Positions 1 to 11,250 of a stretch of 64,000 bases of DNA are shown here, one piece after another. The notes under the pieces were generated by a model, which saw only the letters and a list, made by a program, of their open reading frames with translations, was not told the origin of the DNA and ran no database searches. Positions within the stretch are counted from its first letter, which is position 1. The number at the start of each line of letters is the position of its first letter. Source of the stretch: Ampullaceana balthica (lineage: Eukaryota > Mollusca > Gastropoda > Lymnaeidae); NCBI GenBank assembly GCA_944989445.1, contig CALYLW010000012.1, forward strand, positions 475,001-539,000. The letters run 5' to 3'. Position numbers and translations under genes: made by a program.

Positions 1-356
1 ATTATTTATTTATAGTTAAACATACCAAGTCGTCTATAGTTAGACACATGATACCAGTGGTGTATAGTGTATAGTATAGTTGAAAGTATATTGACCTAAA
101 GGGACGTGTTTTCAATAGCAGCAAGGGTCAGTTCTAGATTCAAGTATCTGATTCAAAAAAATAATCCAGGATGCACAGCTACCCAATCCACTTAATCCAA
201 CTGTTGTTTTAGCGTGGGTCGGTTAATTTTAAGTCATCTATATCCAGTGTATCATGTTGTTTTTACCGATGAATTGTTTCCGCCTACCAATAGTTCGGAA
301 GCCAATGAAATGGACTTTAGTTAAACAACCTATTCGTTGCTGTTTAATACATCTTC

Positions 357-445
<89 letters not shown>

Positions 446-446
446 T
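357..446. repeat. AT dinucleotide microsatellite
   Basis: Near-pure AT repeats with two single-base phase slips. The apparent Tyr/Ile open frame across it is an artefact. Confidence 0.95.
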
Positions 447-1690
447 TCTCCTAAAAAACCATGTGCAAATGAGCATAACGAATGACCCTCGCTGGGGTCT
501 AAAAATCCCAGTTGGCAAGCGGGGTGGGATGAAAAGAAAAAAAAGGTTTGGGGGGGGGGTTTGGCCGGATTTATGAAGCGAATTTCTGCCGGAGCCGGAT
601 TTATAAATATTGCTGGATTCCGGATTTGCCGGAGCCGCAGGTGAAATCCGATACACCCCTAATTTCTGTGAAGACAGCTATAAAACGATAATCGGTTTAA
701 AATCGGAAATACATAATCGATAACCGGTTTGCCGAAAAAAAAACAAACAACATGAAATTAATAACCCTAAACATGCCTAACCCTAGTGTATGTTTAAAGA
801 ATGGTAGTAATAAAGGGGAGGGGGGCGGGTAAAAACAACCTCAGTGCGCATGTCTCCACGTTTACTCGCTATTTTTTCATTACTTCATACTGCTGTTTGT
901 GTCCGTACTCTCACACCCCCCCCCCTCAGACCGTTGTTTGCACTGTTCACGATGAGCAAGTCTGCGGCGTATGCTACGCCGTTGGTCGCATCTAGTTTGT
1001 CTTTAACACTTACTTTTAATCTTTATAATAGCAGCTTTTTCCCGATTAACGATCATACCCTACTTACTATATGCTTTCCATGGCTTTGTATGTGTTTATT
1101 TAAGTTAAAAATGTTTTGACCTTTTGTATATTTTTACCTAGTCAGTCTCTGTGAAGCGTGGTGAGCCCAGTAGGCTCAGGAACAGCGCTGTATTATTTTG
1201 AATCACATTTTTATGATGACGATGATGATGATTAATATTATTTTTACAATTATTATCATTAAATAAAGCTTTATAAACACAGTATCTTCTGGGGAAAAAT
1301 GAGGTAGAGGAGAGAAATGAGAGCTGTGGACTTTCTTTCCAGGGATGCGAGGGACACAGTGGTTTTTTAAATCAGAATTAACAATTTTCAACTGAATGTA
1401 TTTATCTCGATATTTTCTGTCATCTTGTAAACACCAAGTTTCACGCGATACGCCTCCACAATATTTTTTTTATTGAAATCAAATTGAATTTTTTTTTAAA
1501 ACCCATAATTCCATTGTTACATTTTTGGAGAATAACTACGTCATTTCCTTTCTTTGTTAAGAGTAGAAGAGGGTCTGGAAACCGGTCAAACTGGGATTGA
1601 GTGGCCCGGACGGGGTGGCGGTTAAGGTATCGAAGTTTGCATAGAAATTCAATGAGATTACATGCGTATAAGTCTGTCATTGAAATAAAA
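447..1690. other. Non-genic; possible hAT end near 650
   Basis: 580-660 has repeated GCCGGATT/CCGGAGCC phrases ending CGATACACCCCTA, whose complement TAGGGGTGTATCGG is a common hAT end, but no matching left end was found. The rest is AT-rich with several G or C runs and no supported gene. Confidence 0.4.
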
Positions 1691-1692
1691 TA

Positions 1693-2604
1693 CAGTGGTA
1701 CCTCGAGATTCAAATGCTTCAAGATACGAAAAATCCAAAATGCGAAAGGCCACTCGAAAAAAAAATTGTTTGTTCTAAGATAAGAAAAAAATAATTCCAA
1801 GATACAAAAACGCGCAGCTGACAACACTGGGCATCACGTGACTGCATTCAACGTGCCACCAACAGTTGTTGCGCTGTTCAAAGACATTTGCCTGACTCAT
1901 TTTAGAAACACTGTAAAATGCAGTAAAAAAAAACAAGCTTCCTTGGTTCAACATTTGCTAAGAGACCATATGTAAGCGAAAATTAAATAATAGTTTTACA
2001 AAATAGGACAAGAAGATGTTGGTGGAATTGAGGCCAATGAATTGAAAGGTGAAACAGAAAGTTAGAAAGCACAATACAAAAAGTTTAAAAACTTTTTTTA
2101 AAGCCCCCCCCCCATAAGTTTAAGTGTTTTGCTAAGTTTGTTTAATGTACAGTTCTACTAAATGAAAGTGTTTATTTAACATTTATTCATGCAAATTTTG
2201 TATATAACGTATTATTTTCAATAAAGTCTAGTGTTTCGTACGTAATGCCGTCATGTTTTCTGCCATCCGTTCTCTTCCCCTACCACCTTCTCTGTCACCT
2301 CGCCACATCACCCCACTCGAAAGGTATGGGTTCCCATTTGCATACATATTATTTTTCATTTATTTTAATGTTTTCATCGTTTTCTTATTATTTATTTGAT
2401 TTAAAATGTGTTTTTTTAAAGGACTGAACAATTCTACATTTTAAAAATAGTTTTTCATGATATTTATATATTTTTTGTTGTTGTTTCTGTGTGGCTTGGA
2501 AAGGATTAAGTATTTCACATGTAAGACTTAGTTTGAGATACGAAAAATCCAAATCACGAAAGCCACCCCGGAACGGATAAATTTTGTATCTCGAGGTACA
2601 ACCG
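1693..2604. mobile_element. Tigger/pogo-like non-autonomous element, TA duplication
   Basis: The left end is CAGTGGTACCTCGAGAT after TA (1691-1692); the right end is the inverted ATCTCGAGGTACAACCG before TA (2605-2606). Subterminal copies of AGATACGAAAAATCC also occur at both ends. Such TIRs and TA targets are typical of the Tigger/pogo branch of Tc1/mariner. No transposase was recognised in the 912 bp, so this is probably an internally deleted passenger. Confidence 0.75.
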
Positions 2605-3119
2605 TAGCTCGTTAATCAGCAAACAATTGGAATGTTCAAAAATAATCCGTCAATAACATTTGATTCGGTTTGTGGGGTAGGGGGGTGGGGGGAGGTTGAC
2701 TACATTAGCAGCAAGCGTGATTAAAAACGCGTGACTTCCGGGGGGCAATTTGAGATGGAAGTGCCGGAACTCAAGTGTCCCCCTTGGAAGAGATGTGGCC
2801 TCACCCCACAAAGAGCCAAGAGCACTTGATGATGCGATTGCCCTTTAGCATGCGAGGGTCGTCAACTCAGATACAACTCCAGGGGATTTTATTAACATTT
2901 TTATATATTGATCTATAGACATAAGGAGATTATATTATCATTCAAAGAAATCATTTTAATGAGATCTGAAACATTTTTTAAAATGCAAAAAAAAATATAA
3001 AAAATTATGATTTGAGACATATCACGCATGCATCAAATGCTAAGTCATTGAATAGCCCAGCCCCTCTAAGAAAAAAGTCTCGTGGGTGTAAATCTGTGAA
3101 AGTTTGAGATTATTTTTTC

Positions 3120-3400
3120 AATTTAACACAGAGATATATCAATGCAGATCAGTGTCGAATGTTAAGGTATGCAGATCGTCATCGAATTTTGAGCAATGTA
3201 GAGGAGTGTCGAGTTTAAAGCAGTGCATGTCATTAATTTTTTGTTTTTTGTATTTGATAATGAATGTTATTGATGAAGGAAAGTATCGTATATTAAGTAA
3301 CGCAGACAAATATCGAATGTTAGGTAATTCAGGTGAGTATCGTAGGCTGTTTGAATCAGGAGAATATCGTATGTTAACATTTCGGAGGGAGTTTAAAAGA
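3120..3400. repeat. Degenerate minisatellite of about 30 bp
   Basis: Repeated phrases of the form AGTATCGTATGTTAAGTAAT with GCAGA or TCAGG linkers, e.g. GAATATCGTATGTTA and AAATATCGAATGTTAGGTA. An open frame of 131 codons exists only because the unit lacks stops; its protein reading is a run of E-Y-R-M-L motifs. Confidence 0.6.
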
Positions 3401-4252
3401 ATTAATTTACATCTTTCTCCTTTGGTGAAAACTCGATTTGACGCTAGAATCAGATATTATGACCATGGAATGAATATTAAAATGTATTTGTCAACTTAAT
3501 TTTGAGAAGTTGTGCATTGAGAGTTTATCCCTTATTGCATCATTCTTTCTGTCGTGGTGACACAGTGTTCTTATTGTAGCTTAACATGCATCAGTATACA
3601 TACATTTAAAAGAACTTTAATTGGTTGATACTTAAACACACAATATATTTACTAGAATTAAAGAGCTAACGAAAAACAACAAAAACTCCAGTAGTTTCTA
3701 TTCTCGTCTTTAACAACGTTTGTGGTACCCATCATTGCAAGAAACTATCGCATGGACTTTTGGACTCCTGTGGTTGCAAGAAGAGAGAAACATTAAGACA
3801 TACTGAAATTTCGATGAGGGGGGGGGGAACACACTAAGCCAATCAATTTTTGGAAGTAGGAGGGGAAAAAGTGAAACTTGGCAAAGCGTCCTCTAGGTAT
3901 CACGGTACGTGCGTACCAACTCAGTCGCATCATGTGCTGAACATCTACTACGTTTAAAAATGACTAAACTTTCATGGTGGATTCTATGAGTGAATAATAT
4001 TAGTTATAGTAACCACTGTAAGAATCTGACAATTGTTTTTGAAGACGAGAGAACATTTCTGTTTTGTGCTACTTTTTGCAGTCGAAAATGAATCGGTAAT
4101 ATTTGTAAAACTGTCTTCTAATTTTAAATGTAACTTCTGTATCTCCTGCTGACTTTGTAACAATCCGATCGTAGTGCTATTCTTTCATGTTTTAACTTTC
4201 TTATTGAGACCAAATTTCATTTATTACGAAACATAAAACTCGTATAGAAATT

Positions 4253-4545
4253 AAATATAATTTATACCCTTGTATTATGTTGACATAATACAAGGGTATA
4301 AATTATATTATTTTTTTTAAACGAGTTTAAAAAAAAAGAAATATAATTTATACCCTTGTATTATGTTAACATAATACAAGGGTATAAATTATATTTAATT
4401 TTTTTTAACGAGTTTAAAAAAAAAGAAATATAATTTATACCCTTGTATTATGTTAACATAATACAAGGGTATAAATTATATTTAATTTTTTTAAACGAGT
4501 TTAAAAAACAAATTAAATATAATTTATACCCTGTATTATGTTAAC
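4253..4545. repeat. Tandem array of perfect palindromes
   Basis: About 3.5 units of roughly 87 bp. Each unit holds an inverted repeat of about 58 bp (TATACCCTTGTATTATGTT and its exact complement around a GTTAAC or GTTGAC centre) plus a smaller palindrome TTTTAAACGAGTTTAAAA. The fourth unit stops at the palindrome centre (GTTAAC/AGGATAAC). Each unit could extrude a long hairpin. Confidence 0.9.
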
Positions 4546-5532
4546 AGGATAACACTTGAATAAAGAGACATTTCCAAAATTCCAATTTTTTTTAATTGAG
4601 TATTTCTAAAAACATGTTATTTTACTGAATAGAACATAAGTACTTTTTTTTATTGCAACAGTGCCATTACCTTTATAGAAAATATTCCTGAATTTCTTGG
4701 TGGAAACATTCCTGAAAGTAAAAAAAAACAAGCAATGGAGGAAGCACACATATACTAGATCTCGATATGGTCTCTCCTTAAAGTGTCATAACCCAGCACT
4801 AACAATATGTGACCAAGTCATCATTCAGTGTCAGATGTCTGAAAAAGTCAAGACTGAGTGATTCGAGGTTAAGATTCTTCTGGCATTCCTAGTTCTCAAG
4901 ACTTTAGTTTAAAAGATTGTAACGTATATTTCATTCCCCCTCCCACCACAGCTCTAAGTTCGCTAAGACTTATTGCAATTTGCCATACTGAGAGACATGA
5001 TATATGTGTCCTTGAAGGCTGTTTGTTTAAATGTTTTCAGATGCTCACTAAGAACTATTTTAAAGCAGGACACTGTCTTTTAATCCCCATTACTTTGAAA
5101 AAAAAGACCGTTACACAAATACACGTAATTATGGTCATTCGAATACTCACCCCCTGTCTACGAATTTATCCATTTGACTTTCCCATCGTGCAGGCTTCAC
5201 ATGTTCTTATTTCCATTGAAGACTTAGCCAAGGGAACAAAACTTATCTTCATAATTTATTATGGGAGTTAGTTCCTACCCTGTATCTTTGTTGTTTTTAA
5301 AACTTCCAGTTGAGACGTCAACAGTTCTTTGTAAGGCCTTCCTTCCGTTGCCATGTATCTTCTCTTACTCATTGTAACTTGCCCATTAACGTGTTTGCTT
5401 TTATTATATATATTTCAGTTTCCTCTACATCATTTGTGTGTTGTGTATGTCATGTATGTATGTGTGTGTAAGTATGTGTGTTGTTCCCCAGTTTTCTTAC
5501 CCTTGCGGGTCTCATTTGCACACAAAAAGGAC

Positions 5533-5835
5533 ACCAGTCACCTTTTACCAGCTGATATCAGTCACCTTTTACCAGCTGACATCAGTCACCTTTTACCAGC
5601 TGACATCAGTCATCTTTTATCACAGCTGACATCAGTCACCTTTTACCAGAAAACATCAGTCATCTTTTACCATCTGACATTAGTCACCTTTATCAGCTGA
5701 CATTAATAAACTGTTTACCCTCTGACAGTCACATTTTATCCACAGACGTCAGTCACCTTTCAACCATTGACATCAGTCACCTTTCAACCACTTACATCAG
5801 TCACCTTTTATCCACTGACATTGGTCACCTTTTGC
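5533..5835. repeat. 24-bp minisatellite
   Basis: About 13 copies of TCACCTTTTACCAGCTGACA plus TCAG, diverging toward the right end. Because 24 is a multiple of three, an open frame with D-I-S-H-L-L-P-A repeats results. Confidence 0.9.
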
Positions 5836-6659
5836 CCACGTCACGTCTGTTGTTTTTGTTATGCAAATCAACATTCTGATCGTCTGCTGATTTGAAAATA
5901 ACACAGAGATGATCCAAACCACGCATTCCACGTACGGTCATTACTTCCAGATGGAAGATCGCGGCACATTCCGTTTTAAGATTCATTAGGTGCAACTGAG
6001 GTACATATTACTGTCTCGGACGTGGGGCAACGAGGAGACAAATAGGGGTAGTTGCTATTCTGCTGGGGCATAGATTTCCTAACCACACGAACATTTCTTT
6101 TAAAATAAACTGTGGGTGGGCAAGTATGGATTTCAGTGCAGTTTTTTTCCAGACTTTTAGCATTTCCACGGAGTGCGACAATCTTAAATAGTGGATATTG
6201 TCGTGAATAGAGATGGGAGGTCATCTTCTAATTGAGGAAAAAAAATTCCTGTTCTTTTACAAATAAATTATATCTTATTAAAACAATGATAGAAATCTAT
6301 TTCAAGATTTAGTTTTTCAAATAATAGATACCTGAATTGCATTATTACTGGCGATAAAGGTTTTATACACGCCTTAACGCGTTTATCCTTCTTGTGCAAG
6401 ATTTTGGGCATGAAAAAATAAGTTATTTATGTAGTTTCATAATTAATGGTAGACAAAGGTGTAGAAAATAAAGGAACAATTTGAATATGTCATTAATACT
6501 GAATCATTTTTATCATAGCAACTGTGACAGCAATGACAAATTATATGTACCGAAAAAGTGTAAAACTTTTTTCTGTCTGATTATGAATGCTGGGAATGAT
6601 AATAGAAAAAAGAATAACAAGAATAACAAGAATACTCAATATAATATGTGAAAAAAAGC

Positions 6660-7590
6660 TACCATGAATACCAGATATCGCTTCCAAACACAAAAGACTA
6701 CCATCAACTCCCACCAGATATTGGTTCCAAACACAAAAGACTACCATGAACTACCATCAGATATTGGTTCCAAACACAAAAGACTGCCATGAACTACCAT
6801 CAGATATTGGTTCCGATACAAAAGACTACCATGAACTACCCACCAGATATTGGTTCCAAACATAAAAGACTGCCATGAACTACCACCAGATTTGGTTCCA
6901 AACACAAAAGACTGCCATGAACTACCATCAGATATTGGTTCGAAACACAAAAGACTGCCATGAACTACCACCAGATATTGGTTCCAAACATAAAAGACTG
7001 CCATGAACTACCACCAGATATTGGTTCCAAACACAAAAGACTACCATGAACTACCATCAGATATTGGTTCTAAACACAAAAGACTGCCATGAACTACCAC
7101 CAGATATTGGTTCCGATTACAAAAGAATACCATGAAATACTACCAGACATTGGTTCCAATTACAAAAGACTACCATGAACTACTACCAGATATTGTTTTC
7201 AAACACAAAAGTCTGCCCTGAACTACCACCAGACATTGGTTTAAAACTTAAAAGACTACCATGAACTACCACCAGATATTGGTTCCAATTACAAAAGACT
7301 ACCATGAACTACTACCAGATATTGTTTTCAAACACAAAAGTCTGCCATGAACTACCACCAGACATTGGTTTAAAACTTAAAAGACTACCATGAACTACCA
7401 CCAGATATTGGTTCCAATTACAAAAGACTACCATGAACTACTACCAGATATTGTTTTCAAACACAAAAGTCTGCCATGAACTACCACCAGACATTGGTTT
7501 AAAACTTAAAAGACTACCATGAACTACCATCAGATATTGGTTCCAAACACAAAAGACTACCATGAACTACCACCAGATATTGCGGTTAAA
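6660..7590. repeat. 43-bp minisatellite with a 129-bp higher-order repeat
   Basis: About 21 copies of AACTACCACCAGATATTGGT plus TCCAAACACAAAAGACTACCATG. From about 7130 to 7510 three variant units alternate in fixed order: TGGTTCCAATTACAAAAG recurs at 7151, 7280 and 7409, exactly 129 bases apart. No gene. Confidence 0.92.
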
Positions 7591-7844
7591 CAAAAGATCA
7601 CTACTGTTACGTCAAAGCTCACTCTTTCCCTGAGAACACATTTGTGGCTACATTGAGAGCTTTATTGGATTATTGTAAATCTTTTCGGTCGAAGTCTTTT
7701 AAGGCTCCCTGGCCAAGACAATGTATTCTATTTTATTGGACAAGTGACAAGCCAGATAAGCTGCGACAGAGATTCTGGGGATTCGGGAAGTAATATAATT
7801 TTAAAAAGAATTGCATAAAAAGAAGTATTTTTTAACGGAGCTAA

Positions 7845-8117
7845 AGGGCCGTCCATAAAGTATGTCACGCTCCAGAGGGGGGTAGGGGTGTAAGAAAGTT
7901 TGACAGTTTGTAACAGGGGGAGGGGTGTCCGACCATGTGTTACGTCACTTTTTTAAAATAAAAACTATAATTATTTTGCTAATAAAAAAATTACTTTTGT
8001 TCGAACGTTTGACGTACTTTAAAGGGGGGGGGTGGGCGAGATTTGTGACAGTTTGTGACAGGGAGGGGGGAGTTACAAATGGTTAAAAATAGCGTGACGT
8101 ACTTTATTGACGACCTC
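7845..8117. mobile_element. MITE with CCGTCCATAAAGT-type inverted ends
   Basis: The left end AGGGCCGTCCATAAAGTA and right end inverted (GAGGTCGTCAATAAAGTACG) are imperfect TIRs that both continue into GTCACGC. TAA flanks both sides (7842-7844, 8118-8120), as in PIF/Harbinger insertions. The middle contains G-runs and repeated TTTGACAGTTTGTAACAGGG-like segments. There is no coding capacity. The superfamily assignment is tentative. Confidence 0.6.
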
Positions 8118-8182
8118 TAATATAAATGTAACATTTTTTTAAAATGTGTGACTTATGACATATTTGTTTATCATTCAGAGTA

Positions 8183-8720
8183 CAGTGGTACCTTGAGATA
8201 CGAGTGCCCTAATATACGAGTTATTTGAGATACGAGCCGTCGAGCGAGCGAAGATTTGTTTTGAAATACGAGTGAAATTTGAGATACGAGGGACGGCCAG
8301 CTGCGACGCTGCACACGGCCCACCCAGTTTACTGCGCCTTGGCCTCGTGCATTATCCCACGTATTCCCCCAGTGTGCTCGTTTACTTCGCTGTCGAAGCA
8401 TCTTTGAAAAGTTTTTCAAGGGATTTGCGCTTTTTGTGCATTTACATACTTTATTACATTTCTTTCTATAACCATGGGTCCGAAGAAAGTGAGTGGAAAG
8501 GTCAGTGCTCATAAGAAGATGATGTCTACTGAATTAAAGCGTGAAATCATATAAAAAAATGAGCAAGGTGTGCGAGTAGCTGACTTGGCCCGTACGCCTA
8601 CGGGCGTAGTACTTCAACGATATACATTTTGCTTAAACAGAAGGCTAAGGGCGTTACAATAATAAGGAAGAAACAAATCTCCTTGGACAGTTTTTCTTTT
8701 AAACCGGTGAAAATGGCAAA
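8183..8720 (+). mobile_element. Tigger/pogo element, left end with broken transposase start
   Basis: CAGTGGTACCTTGAGATACG after TA (8181-8182) matches the TIR of the 1693 element. At 8474 an ATG opens MGPKKVSGKVSAHKKMM and then T-E-L-K-R-E-I-I, stop, K-N-E-Q-G-V-R-V-A-D-L-A-R: the start of a jerky/Tigger-type transposase helix-turn-helix region. An in-frame TAA and loss of the rest make it a pseudogene. The right TIR was not found, so the right limit is approximate. Confidence 0.7.
8474..8640 (+). pseudogene. Tigger-type transposase N-terminus, in-frame stop
   Basis: About 55 codons of the N-terminal DNA-binding region (MGPKK start, V-R-V-A-D-L-A-R helix motif) with one in-frame TAA after E-I-I. 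Downstream similarity fades before 8700. In intact relatives this region continues into the CENP-B-like HTH and then the DDE core, both absent here. Confidence 0.6.
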
Positions 8721-9012
8721 GACCAGTGAATAGTAAAGCAGTGACCAAAATTAAGAATAGAGTAGCATTTAAGTTATGTGTATGTTAAATTTAAATGACC
8801 TAATTACAAATATGTATGTACACTTTATAAAACCAGTTGTTTTTTTTTGCTTTACATTATCTTTTGTTGTGTTTTTAATCCAATATTTGTCATTTATAAA
8901 TACAATATGTATAAAAGCAATATTTCATAGCACCCAAGGAATGGTGCCCACATTTAAAATTTAATAAATGACACAAAACACGCGATCAAAGTATCAATGG
9001 CATATTCTAATG

Positions 9013-11071
9013 CAGTGGTTCCTAACCTTTTGGGGTCCATGCACCCCTTCAGATGCCCAAAAACGTTCATGCACCCCCTCGTGAAACTTGCAGAAAATGC
9101 ATAATAAACTATGTTTATTTTAGGAACACAATAGTTTTGACCATAGGCAACAGGGAATGTAGTGAGAGATCTGATGTTTCTTGTGATCAATCAGCGATTT
9201 AAAATTTGGGGACTGTTTTGGACAAAGCAACTCTCATGTCATCCTCTGCATTCAACGTATTCCTTTCCTTTGTTTTAATCGTCAAAGGTGGGGAGAATCT
9301 CTCAGTAGCATCCATAACAGTCACAGCAGGTCCTTGGAGAGATGTGTTCAACTCATTCAAGATGGTGAAGATGTCAACCAGGTATGCCAAGTAATGAATG
9401 AAATTTGGACAGTCAAACTTGTCAGCAAGTTCACTCTCTTTTTCTTGCATGAAAATGGAATGCTCCACTCTCAGTTCTACTAACCGAGAAAGTATTCGTC
9501 CCCTGGACTACCAGCACACCTCAGTGTGGGAGAGAAGAACTTCATGCTCAGAGCTCACCTCCTGACAGAACAACTTAAAGAGGCGGTGGTTCAATGCATG
9601 TGAGCGGATAAAATGTACAACTTGGAATGCACTAGAAAGAACTGACTTCAAGGTTGGAGATAGAGTTTTGCATGCCAGTGCCTGACGATGAAGAATACAG
9701 TGTGTAGTGACAATATCTGGAACTTCTTTATTTACCAGTGCTGAAAATCCTGACTTATTACCGAGCATGGAGGAAGCACCACCTGTGCAAATTTTAAAAA
9801 ATCTTGAAGTCCAGTCAAACTGGTTTTCAGTGAAGAATATCCTGACTAGCTGCATCACATCAGCAGCTTTGGTAGTAGCTAGGAGTGGCTTACAAAAGAG
9901 ACATCCTCCTTCAGCAATCCACTGAGAACATATCTCAGAAATACAAGAATCTTACTGCATTGTGCTACATCAGTGGATTCATCCAGCTGCATGCTAAATG
10001 GAAAAGGACTGCTTCTCATCTCGCACAAGACTTGATCCAGAATGTCTGCAGCCATGTCACTAATCCTGGAATGAATAGTGTCATTGGACAAAGGAACTTT
10101 CTCAACATGCTTCCTCTGCTGGTGACCACACATCAGTTCCACCATCTCCAGAGCACAAGGCTTCACCAAATGTCTCCAATGGTGTGGGTTTTCTTGTTCT
10201 TTGCAATAAGATATGCAACCTTGAGTGATGCCTCCAGTGCAGATTTCTGTGACAAAGAAAATCCAATCTTGGGAAAGGTACCTGAGGTCAAGAAGCGAGC
10301 TCTCTTCTGCTTGAATATCTCAACACTGCCCTTGGAATTGGATGGATGGACTTTCTCCAAGTGCTCTCGTAGTCTAACAGGCTTCGTGTTGTCATTGCAC
10401 AGGATTTTTCCACAGTGGAAGCACTGAGGCTTTTGTGTTCCATCTCTCTCTCCTTTTTTAAAATTATTTATTAACGATTTTGAGGGGGTGATGACAATTG
10501 GAAAGTCGTACCAGTCACAGGCAAATTTTTAACTGACAAAGTTGATGTTTTTAATGACCTGAATTGGATGCTCAACTCAAGATTTTAGGTTTCAATGACG
10601 AATAATGGCTTACAATTAACGTTTTTAAGACCTTTGCAGCGTACAGAGCAATAAAAGTGAAGGAAAAAAAATCCCAACATTTACATCCGCTCAAAACAGT
10701 TAGAGGGTCACCGGAAGAGATATATCTGACGTATTTGATGACAAAATTAAATTATTTTTAGAAAACTGTGACGTAAAACACAAAATTCCGAAGAACACAT
10801 AAAGCGAACTGTTCATTTTGCGAAAGTTTTTTCATCAATTTTCGACATGCGCAGAACGATGCACGAAAGAGTTAAAAAAAAAGGTTGTATATGGGAGCCT
10901 TTTAACGCGGCATGGCTTGCTTATGGTTTACATTTTCAGATTATCAGTTTTTCTTCCTTTTTTTTTCTTTCTTTCTCTTTTTCTTTTTTTTTCTCTGAAT
11001 GGTTCATGCACCCCCTGGAACCTCCTCATGCACCCCTTGGGGGTGCATGCACAACTGGTTAGGAACCCCTG
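9013..11071 (-). mobile_element. hAT element with ZBED/Buster-like transposase relic, 8-bp TSD
   Basis: Left end CAGTGGTTCCTAACC and right end inverted CAGGGGTTCCTAACC, then shared TGCATGCACCCC subterminal repeats. The target duplication TTCTAATG is perfect at 9005-9012 and 11072-11079. The 2059-bp body carries a degenerate transposase on the - strand. The element interrupts what was continuous AT-rich DNA. Eight-base duplications and CAG-starting TIRs define the hAT superfamily. Confidence 0.9.
9200..10437 (-). pseudogene. hAT transposase relic with BED finger (ZBED5/SCAND3-like)
   Basis: Reading from 10437 down: a BED zinc finger C-F-H-C-G-K then L-R-E-H-L-E-K-V-H (C2H2 spacing of a BED finger), then F-L-T-S-G-T-F, then QLDESTDVAQCSKIL, then (different frame) GGASSMLGNKSGFSALV, T-H-C-I-L-H-R and S-H-T-E-V-C-W, then (after a stop) F-I-H-Y-L-A-Y-L-V-D-I-F. 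These are in the order of the RNase H-like core and insertion domain of ZBED5/FAM200-type hAT transposases. At least two frameshifts and stops break it, and the C-terminal dimerisation domain is missing. It is therefore inactive. Confidence 0.8.
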
Positions 11072-11250
11072 TTCTAATGTCTTTAAATAAAATATGAATC
11101 GATGGCGTGTAACTGATACGATGTCTGGTCAAGGATTCCAAGGATTTACAAATAAACAGTTTGAGCTTATGTATTTGCGGCATTGCCAAATAGATTGATT
11201 TGAATCAGCTTTATAATAAAATAATTGCTTATCTTAATCACAAATTTAAA

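Larger units (their letters stand above)
2607..6655. other. Non-genic spacer around the listed repeats
   Basis: Apart from the repeats given separately (3120-3400, 4253-4545, 5533-5835) I see only AT-rich sequence with short chance frames. No splice-supported coding block and no RNA gene. Confidence 0.6.

Noticed and set aside
3104..3499. 131-codon open frame
   Set aside because: Made by a degenerate 30-bp repeat lacking stops; no splice sites or known motif.
5353..5700. 115-codon frame with a hydrophobic start and D-I-S-H-L-L-P-A repeats
   Set aside because: The repeat is a 24-bp minisatellite that continues out of frame beyond the stop; the leader-like start is low-complexity sequence.
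6541..7004. Two - strand frames rich in G-S-L-L/W-Q-S-F
   Set aside because: They are translations of the 43-bp minisatellite, frame-shifting with each unit.
9885..10427. 180-codon + strand frame
   Set aside because: It is the antisense of the hAT transposase, which reads with clear motifs on the - strand.
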